A stretch of 64,000 nucleotides of DNA from Lolium rigidum (taxonomy: Eukaryota > Streptophyta > Magnoliopsida > Poales > Poaceae): the NCBI RefSeq assembly GCF_022539505.1, contig NC_061514.1, positions 331,683,090 through 331,747,089 of the forward strand, written 5' to 3'. A program made the translations under genes and the position numbers. Under the pieces are notes generated by a model. That model was not told the origin of the DNA. It ran no database searches and saw nothing but the letters and a program-made list of their open reading frames with translations. Positions 57,256 through 64,000 of the stretch are shown here, in pieces; within the stretch, counting starts at the first letter, position 1, and every line of letters starts with the position of its first letter.

Positions 57256-57263
57256 TATTTATA
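57256..57263 (-). promoter_or_regulatory. TATA box of the BAM9-like gene
   Basis: TATAAATA on the minus strand lies 124 bp upstream of the start codon, predicting a leader of about 95 bases. Confidence 0.7.
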
Positions 57264-57469
57264 GGAGGGTTGCTGGCGGGAACGGGCAAAGGAGCGAAAC
57301 GCGCGGAGGGGCGAACAAGAACGTGGGGGGCCATGGAAGACCCAACTTCAGAAAATTTAGGGAATTTAGTTCTACTATTATTAGTCAGTGCCCCTAATCC
57401 ATAACACCCACCTTCTACAAAATTTGAAAGAAGAATGTACAAATGATTATAGGATTTCATATATTCATT

Positions 57470-58940
57470 AATAAAGATGTCATTACCCGTTCCGATAAAT
57501 GGATTTGGCGATGCACAATAATTTCAATCACGAAACACGTGCACTACCAATGCAACAATGAAAAAATCCCCCTCACTCTTGCTGGCGGCCACCCCATCCT
57601 CCACACTCCCCCAGTCGCCGCGACCGGCAAAGGTTCGTCCTTCTCCACGTCATGGAGGGCGGGTCAGGGCCTTCCCCCTCCCTGGCGGCGGTGCACCTCG
57701 GGCGGTTGTAGTCTGGCGTTGTCGTCCCGCGCTGGCGTGGCCCAACTACAGGGGCGGCTACGCCCTGGTCTAGGCGCCCGGCCCCAGATGAGCTCTACAG
57801 CGGCGGGGCTCCCTGGTTGTGGAGGCGATGACTTGGCGGGCTCCTAGGATGACGGCACTGCTGCCAGCCTATTGTAGCAGGGTAGCCAGATCTTCACAGG
57901 CACATTTGGGTCCGACTAGGCTTAATGGGGACTGGTGTGCTCCCGCCGCTTTGTCCGATCAGTGACTGCCCACCGGCGGTGGAGGTGGGTTCATCTCGCA
58001 TGGTTGTGAGGTTGCTGTTCCTCAACATGACGATGTCGTGTGCCTTTGTTGTCCAGGACACATGCCAACGTCTCAAAGCGACTGATGATGAAGACTACAA
58101 GATCGTGTTTGCGTATGCTGGTGGGTGGCGAAGATGGGTGGTGGTGCTCCCTTGTACCAGGTTTTTTGTTTGGACGTGGGCAGGAGAAATCCCTGTCATA
58201 TTATTTGGCCCTGATGTGGTGCCGCCTTCCAGTGGAATCATTCCTTCCTGGAGGGCGTCATGGGAGTCCCCTATCCATTGCACTCTACATATCGGGGGAA
58301 ACCCTAAGACCGGTTAAGTCCATGCAACAACGCCATGTTTACGGTGTTTCCCTTCTTGAAGGTGATGCTTAGTACGGGGCACTTCTGAGTGCTTGGAGTG
58401 TGGTGGGCCAAATACGGAGGGTGCATTGGTTGCGGGGCATCATTGTTTTGTCGCTTCGCCATTGCCTTCATTTCCTTTTTCTTTTGGGCATGTTTATGTT
58501 GTTGTGCCAACATTTTTTGGTTTCAAACTCGTGTATCGGTGTGGTTGCTATATTAATATAGCAGGGCGAAAGCGTGTTTCAAGGAATAATTTCAGTCACC
58601 TTTCTTTTTCTAACCGCTATTGAACCGTTGGTCGAACTAGGTTTCACGGTGCTATAGAAGATAATGTTGGGAGAATTCATGAAGTTTTGAACCAACAAAA
58701 GTCATCTCATCGGCGAAGCCATTCATCTTGGTGAAGTGCGCATTATGTAGTGGCTGACCACGGGGGGGGGGTGGCTAGAGGCAACGCTCCAAGTTACCCA
58801 AAGCCACAACGACAACGGCATGACATAGAGAGACACGGTATTACCCAGGTTCAGGGCCCTCGTAGAGAGGTAAAACCCCGACATCATGCTTGTGTAGTAT
58901 TGATGTCTCTCCAAGAGAGTATGGTGTTTATAAGGTGCTG
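57470..58940. other. Stretch without a recognisable gene
   Basis: GC-rich frames exist (for example 57925-58317, 130 codons), but none shows a domain that I know. The stretch could belong to a decayed non-LTR or unclassified element. A run of 9 G is near 58762-58770. Confidence 0.35.
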
Positions 58941-58954
58941 GCTTGGAGAACTAG

Positions 58955-59990
58955 CCTAGATCTCGATCTGATCTCTCTAGGTTGAGGAAGAGGCGATTAG
59001 AAAGGTATCTACCAAGGTGAGGAGAAGATCCCTTATATTGGGCAGCTGCCCCTCCTTTAATACATGCACTAGCCCTCCTCCCCACATAAATTTGGGGGAG
59101 GGGCAACCACAGATGTGCGGAAGGAGGAGGACAACTGTCCCTAACTACACACACATGTAGATCAAGTCTACGCCCTGGAAGGGCTCCGGTCCATGGTATT
59201 GGTTGTGGACGATATCGACACCACCTGATGTACTGCACTGTCCATGGACAATCTTTGAGGAAAGGAGGCAACGGCCATCCTACTTTATGCAGGCGGTGTA
59301 AGAGCTTCTTCTGTCTTCTAGGGTGCGTCATGGCTTGTGTCACCCCCTTTAGCTTCACCCCTATGCAGTTCGCCCTATGGAGGGGTCTTGTGCCACGTCT
59401 TGTGGCGCCTGGTGTGCATCTCTCGCAAAGGGGTACCTCGCGAGGAGTTGTTGCCCTCATCGCGGCGCTAAGTCCCGGCGTCCTCGTGAGGGGATTCACT
59501 CTTGCGAAGCCGCTGGTCCTCGTGGAGGGGTTGCACTTCCTCAACTTGTAGATGGGACGCCGCACGGACCCAATAACAGGTGGACCGTGGTACCCCTAGT
59601 GCCACTACACCGACAGTATTCCCGGGGGGCTTGGCCCGCTCGGGCCCAGCGCGGAGGGAAAGGGACCCTAAACGTTGAGGGTCCAGCGGTGGCGGAGCGT
59701 GCAGTTGTTGTCGCACGTCTTCAATCTTGCATGCGGAGGCCAAATGGCATTCGATTGAGAGTCCTTGGATTCGCCTCGAGTGGGAAACCATCACATCCCA
59801 TCGGTGCTCTTGGAATTATTCTCGCACTCTTAAATGTTGTAGGGAGAGGGGGTTTCCTTTCGCCTCGCCTCCTCCGTCGGCATTGTCTCTGCAGTTCCAC
59901 TCCGCCTTCTCATCCTCTTCCCCGCTGTTCTCCATCCTCCGCGTCCATGGTGCCCAAGAGGTAGCAATCTTGTAGTCCAACTCTGGGGTT
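58955..59990 (+). repeat. Long direct repeat, left copy
   Basis: The sequence from CTAGATCTCGATCTGATCTC to CTCCGCCTTCTC matches 62400-63240 in the same order, with many substitutions and a block (about 59520-59635) absent from the right copy. Shared landmarks include AATTTGGGGGAGGGGCAACC and GTATCGAGAGTCCTTGG-type blocks. It could be an LTR of a large non-autonomous retrotransposon or a tandem duplication; no TG...CA ends were found. Confidence 0.6.
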
Positions 59991-61084
59991 TGCTACCGGC
60001 ACCGCCAGCTCCTCAGCGATGCCTGCGAACCGATGACGCCGCCACCCCCGGGAGCAAGCAAAAACCCCGGACGGTGTCGCTTACACCCTCCGAAGAAGCC
60101 TTAGCGGTGACGTGTTGCATCTTGGAGGCGTTGGAGGGGCTTCCGCAACCGTCGGCGCTGGCCCTGGCGACGGTTCCCTTGAGTGCATTGCATCCTTACC
60201 GCCATCGGTGGAGGGCAAGGGGGTACGGTTCGGTGGTGCCCACCTAGAGGCGAGCGAGGGAAGCGGTCTCCAAGCGATGGAGCTCACTGTTGGTGCGTCT
60301 GGTGGGACGACCATTGACGCAAAGCCGCCCGTGGCGGTTTCCTAGATGTCCGGGTCGGCGTGGTTCCCCGCTGCCCACGAGTTCATCTTTGCCGCTGCCT
60401 TCTCCTGGTACAACCCGGGCTACGCCCAAGCTAGATGACTTGGAGGGTGGAGACCACCCGCAACAGTGACAACGACATGAAGCTATACAAGGCGGGCGAC
60501 TGGAAGGAGTTCACCACCCACTACAAGGTTGAGTGGGGTTCCTCCTAGTGCACCACCACAGGGAGGATAGTTTCCAGTTCACCGGCAAGAACTTCGACGG
60601 CATGTGATGTCGTGTCTGCTATGGACCAGCGGACGCGTGGACCTCAACGCTCCCTTCCTCCTCGACACAGCCGGCCCTTGAAGTTGGGGGGGCTTTTGAT
60701 TTCTATCCTCTGTATGTAATCTCCGCGACTGTTCAGACCGTGCTAGTGTGGGTACTCTAGCTTGTGATGAACTTGCCGCCATTTTGCATGTATTCGTTTC
60801 TTGCTATGATTTCTTGTGTTGTCTGTGGCCGCGAGTTGTCGGAGAGGCTTGCGGAGGTGGAGGTCTGAGCTCGCGGAGGAGGCATAGTCGTTTGAGGCAC
60901 CTTCCCAGGGTGTACTCATGAGTCGCCCGAAGCGGATAGCAGTGCCCGACCTAGCGATGCGGACGACCGTCGAACGTGAAGTCGCCATGCTGCAGGAGCA
61001 CCCCGCGTGAGGCGGGTCTTAACAACGGGGAGCGCCGGTGCCAACCTCGAAGGGGCTTGCCCTGCGGGTCCCAGCGCGAAGGCT
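59991..61084. other. Interior between direct repeats, no recognised gene
   Basis: GC-rich sequence with short frames in all phases and no domain that I recognise. If the flanking repeats are LTRs, this is the non-coding interior. Confidence 0.3.
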
Positions 61085-61850
61085 TCTTCGCCGGAAGAAC
61101 AATAATTGCTTCAGAGGGACTTTCTCGCGGAGAGACTTCCTCATAGAAAGAGAGAATTAGTTATCGTGGAGAGACTTCCTCATAGAAGACTTCCTCGCAG
61201 AGAGGAAATTAGTTCTCATGAAGACACTTCCTCGTATAAACAGGGGATACTCCCGAGAAGGGACTTCCCTGCGGAGAGAGGATTAGTTCTCATAAAGAGA
61301 CTTCCTCGTAGAAAGAGGGTATTGTTCCCGAGAAGGGACTTCCTCGCAGAGAGGGAATTAGTTCTCATGAAGAGACTTCCTAGTAGAAAGAGGGAATAGT
61401 TCCCGAGAAAGACTTCCTCATGGAGAAGGAATTAGTTCTCATGAAGAGTCTTCCTCGTAGAAAGAGGGAATAGTTCCCGAGAAGGGACTTCCTCGCGGAG
61501 AGGGGATTAGTTCTCATAAAGAACTTCTTCGTAGAAAGAGGGAACAGTTCCCGAGAAGGAACTTCCTCGTAGAGAGGGGATTAGTTCCCATAAGTGACTT
61601 CCTCATAGAAAGAGGGCATAGTTCCCTAGAAGGGAGTTCCTCGCGGAGAGGGAATTAGTTCTCATGAAGAGACTTCCTCGTAGAAACAGGGAATAGTTAC
61701 CGAGAAGGGACTTCCTCACGGAGAGGGAATTAGTTCTCATGAAGAGACTTCCTCGCAGAAAGAGGGAACAGTTCCTGAGAAGGACTTCCACGCGGAGAGG
61801 GGATTAGTTCTCATGAAGAGGCTTCCTCGTAGAAAGAGGGAATAGCCAAC
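61085..61850. repeat. Minisatellite array, ~75-bp units made of two ~38-bp half-units
   Basis: About ten units. One half reads GACTTCCTCGTAGAAAGAGG then GAATAGTTCCCGAGAAG; the other reads GGGACTTCCTCGCGGAGAGG then GATTAGTTCTCATGAAG. The halves are related to each other (both have GACTTCCTCG...GAGAG/AAAGAGG), so the array grew first by 38-bp and then by 75-bp duplication. Frames through it (for example 61106-61399) are by-products. Confidence 0.85.
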
Positions 61851-61859
61851 GTTAAATTG

Positions 61860-62165
61860 TAGCGCCACCTCGGAGAGGCTTGCCATTTGGCGTTACCGAT
61901 GGCGCCACCTCGGAGAGGGCTTGCCTATGGCATTATCCCGCGTGGGGCTTCCTCTGGAGACAAAAGTCTTGTGAGGGAATTATATCGGCGGCGCCACCTC
62001 GTAGAGGCTTTCCTATGGCATTCTTCCCGCGCGGGGTTTCCTCTTGAGGTGATCAGCCACGGAGGGAAATGTACCGGTGGTGCCACTCGAAGAGGCTTGC
62101 CTATGGCGTTACCGACAACGACACCTTCTGGAGCTTCCTCGGGAGACGAGAGTCTTGTGAGGGGA
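61860..62165. repeat. Second, shorter tandem array
   Basis: GCGCCACCTCGGAGAGGCTT-type starts recur near 61861, 61908, 61992 and 62078, followed by TTGCCTATGGC and TTCCTC...GAG blocks. Units are 45-120 bp and irregular. Confidence 0.6.
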
Positions 62166-62399
62166 TTGAATTCGCGGAGCACTGGGATTTGCCGTGACGC
62201 AGGACTCATGCATGTCGCGGAACCGTGCCGGGCGTGCCTTCCTAGCGGGCCCTGCCTTCGCGAGGTGCACGCGTGGAGTGGTGTCGAGAGGGGGAGCTCG
62301 GTGTTGGGGTTTAACGACAACGCTTCTTCGGGGAAGACTTGCCGGGGGGTACCCGTCCGTGAAGCGCTCTTTCCCTATTTTGAGACCTCTCCCACCTCC

Positions 62400-63470
62400 T
62401 TCCTAGATCTTGATCGGATCTCCCTAGGTTGAAGAAAAGGGGATCAGAAAGGTATCTGCCAAGGAGCCGGGGGAAGATCCTTCTACTGGGCAGCTCCCCA
62501 TCTTTTTATAGATGCACTGGCCCTCCTCCCCATGGAAATTTGGGGGAGGGGCAACCATAGATGTTCAGAAAGAGGAGGACAAATGTCCCTACCTACACAC
62601 ATGTAGACCAAGTCTATGCCCTGAAAGGGCTCCAGTTCACGGGAGTGGTTGTGGACGATGTCGATACCACATGCTGTACTGCACCGTCCATAGACAGTCT
62701 TTAAGGAAAGGACCTAACGGCCACCCCACTTTATGCAGGCTGTGTCAGAGCTTCTCATGTCTTCTAGGGTGCATCATGGCTTGCGTCATCCCCTTTAGCT
62801 TCATCCCTATTCAGTTCGCCATGTGGAGGTGTCTTCTGCCGGCGCCTGGTGCGCATCTCTCGCAAAGGGGTACCTCGCGAGGAGTTGTTGCCCTCATGGC
62901 AGTGCTAAGTCTCGTCGTCCTCGTAAGGGTGTCTCGCGAGTTGATTCACTCTCGCAAAGCCGCTGGTCCTCCTCGGGCCCAGCAAGAAGGGAAAGGGACC
63001 CTGAACGTTGAGGGTCTAGCGGTGGCGGAGCGTGCAGTTGCTATCACGTGTCTTCCATCTTTCATGCGGAGGCCAAACGACATTCGATTGAGAGTCCTTG
63101 GATTCGTCTCGAGTGGAAAACCGTAACGTCCCATCGGTGCTCTCGGAATCGTTCCCGCGCTCTTAAAGGTTGTAGGGAGCGGGGGTTTTCCTTTCTCCTC
63201 GCCTCCTCCATTGCCATTGACTTTCCACTCCGCCTTCTCGTCCTCTCAGTGGCGGAGCTACAATATTTGGGACCATGGTACCTGGAGGGTGCATCAAGGA
63301 ATAAAATATATTTTTAGAGGGTGCATACATGGTGGAAAAATAACATTTTACAAATAAATTAGTTTTTATCTGGGGTCCCGGGCACCTGGCTAGCTAGTTG
63401 TAGCTCCGCCGCTGCGTCCTCTTCAGGCCGCCAGCTCCTCTGCGACGCCTTTTCATAGATTTTTTTACAT
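62400..63470 (+). repeat. Long direct repeat, right copy (interrupted by an hAT-type MITE)
   Basis: This is the partner of 58955-59990. It lacks the 59520-59635 block and carries the MITE at 63247-63414. After the MITE the match resumes with GCCGCCAGCTCCTCTGCGAC. Confidence 0.6.
63247..63414. mobile_element. hAT-type MITE with perfect 8-bp target duplication (168 bp)
   Basis: CAGTGGCGGAGCTACAA at the left and TTGTAGCTCCGCCGCTG at the right are inverted ends with one mismatch. CGTCCTCT flanks it at 63239-63246 and 63415-63422. The left repeat copy at about 59910-59920 shows the site without this insertion. Confidence 0.92.
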
Positions 63471-64000
63471 GCTCGCGATAGATCTTGATGACACGACTTC
63501 TGACATCAATTTCTAGATAGAGATGCACCACCTTCTTTGTATATTTGTCCTTCAACTGCGATATATGGTTGCTGGTGGCATCATAGTTGTGTCATGGATG
63601 TATCCTTCTAGTTTTACTGTCACTGGATTCTAACCAAGGGCAGAACTAGAGTTTGAGGAGGCAGGAACGATTGATATCTGGATGCAATCTCAATGGATAG
63701 TAGGGTCTAATACGATGTCTATTTAGAGATTGTTTGACATGTATTCACCCTTGGAGGTCTCATGTCTTGTATCTGTGTATATTGTGAAGTCAATTACAAG
63801 TTATACTTTAGTTAACTCGATTGGATCTCCAAGTCTATATATTCTATTTAAACTTAGATTAGAAACCAAATTATATACAATTCATATTCTAACACCCATC
63901 TTACTCAAAGTCCTCCCATATCTTCTCTTGGAGGCCCAACGATGTCCCGTCCACCTACTCAGTTTGATTGATCGGAGAGATTCGAGCTGTGGACTTAGTC
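63471..64000. other. Right edge, no recognised feature
   Basis: A/T-rich sequence with no ORF or repeat end that I can support. Confidence 0.3.

Noticed and set aside
61106..61399. 97-codon basic repeat protein
   Set aside because: It is a by-product of the 75-bp minisatellite; the half-units read in several phases and there is no start context or promoter.
61085..61850. CRISPR-like array
   Set aside because: No constant repeat with unique spacers; the whole unit is repeated, and the genome is a plant nuclear genome.
1..64000. tRNA, rRNA or organelle-derived inserts
   Set aside because: I scanned for obvious conserved tRNA and rRNA blocks and saw none; a dedicated tRNA and organelle search was not possible.

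Overview
The window is nuclear DNA of a grass, most likely a Triticeae cereal such as wheat, Aegilops or barley. The reasons are three intron-containing, GC-rich grass-type genes, the dense nested transposon content (Copia, Gypsy, CACTA, PIF/Harbinger, Mutator-like, Stowaway, Tourist and hAT-type MITEs), and a 100-N assembly gap at 36676-36775. The species call is inference from sequence style; no database search was run.

Layout. 1-1831 is the 3' end of a Gypsy-type LTR retrotransposon (3' LTR 666-1831), with an open antisense acidic ORF running off the left edge. 2340-22270 holds three diverged, same-order copies of a segment with no conserved ORF (units A, B, C). These are interrupted by a Mutator-like element with a CACTA nested in it (4794-6833), several MITEs, a decayed DUF868 gene (about 8700-9690), an internally deleted PIF/Harbinger element (18612-19762), and the first of two Harbinger-like elements that carry a B3-like DNA-binding gene (10592-12103). 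The second B3 element (22677-24179) keeps an intact ORF. 25960-30952 is a complete, young Copia element on the minus strand with 239-bp LTRs and a GTTGG target duplication; its gag-pol has many frameshifts. 32465-33988 is a Mutator-like element. 34280-40222 is a nest: a minus-strand Gypsy end split by a CACTA element that runs into the gap, an LTR fragment, and a second copy of the Gypsy end seen at the left edge.

The host genes lie in 45.6-57.1 kb. A 14-exon vacuolar Na+(K+)/H+ antiporter of the NHX1 type (45639-49177, +) is followed by a 5-exon Tubby-like F-box protein gene (50727-54263, +). A convergent 3-exon gene for a BAM9-type beta-amylase-like protein (55355-57132, -) comes next. All three have clean splice sites and full-length products, and the first intron of the Tubby-like gene contains a dead DUF247-type gene fragment. 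From 58.9 kb to the right edge is a pair of ~1-kb direct repeats around two minisatellite arrays, with an hAT-type MITE in the right copy.

The three host genes are not an operon and need not share a pathway: ion homeostasis at the tonoplast, F-box/phosphoinositide-linked signalling, and starch-related regulation in the plastid. The most unusual content is the pair of TIR elements that appear to move a B3-like transcription-factor gene with its own promoter, and the antisense acidic ORF inside the Gypsy element.
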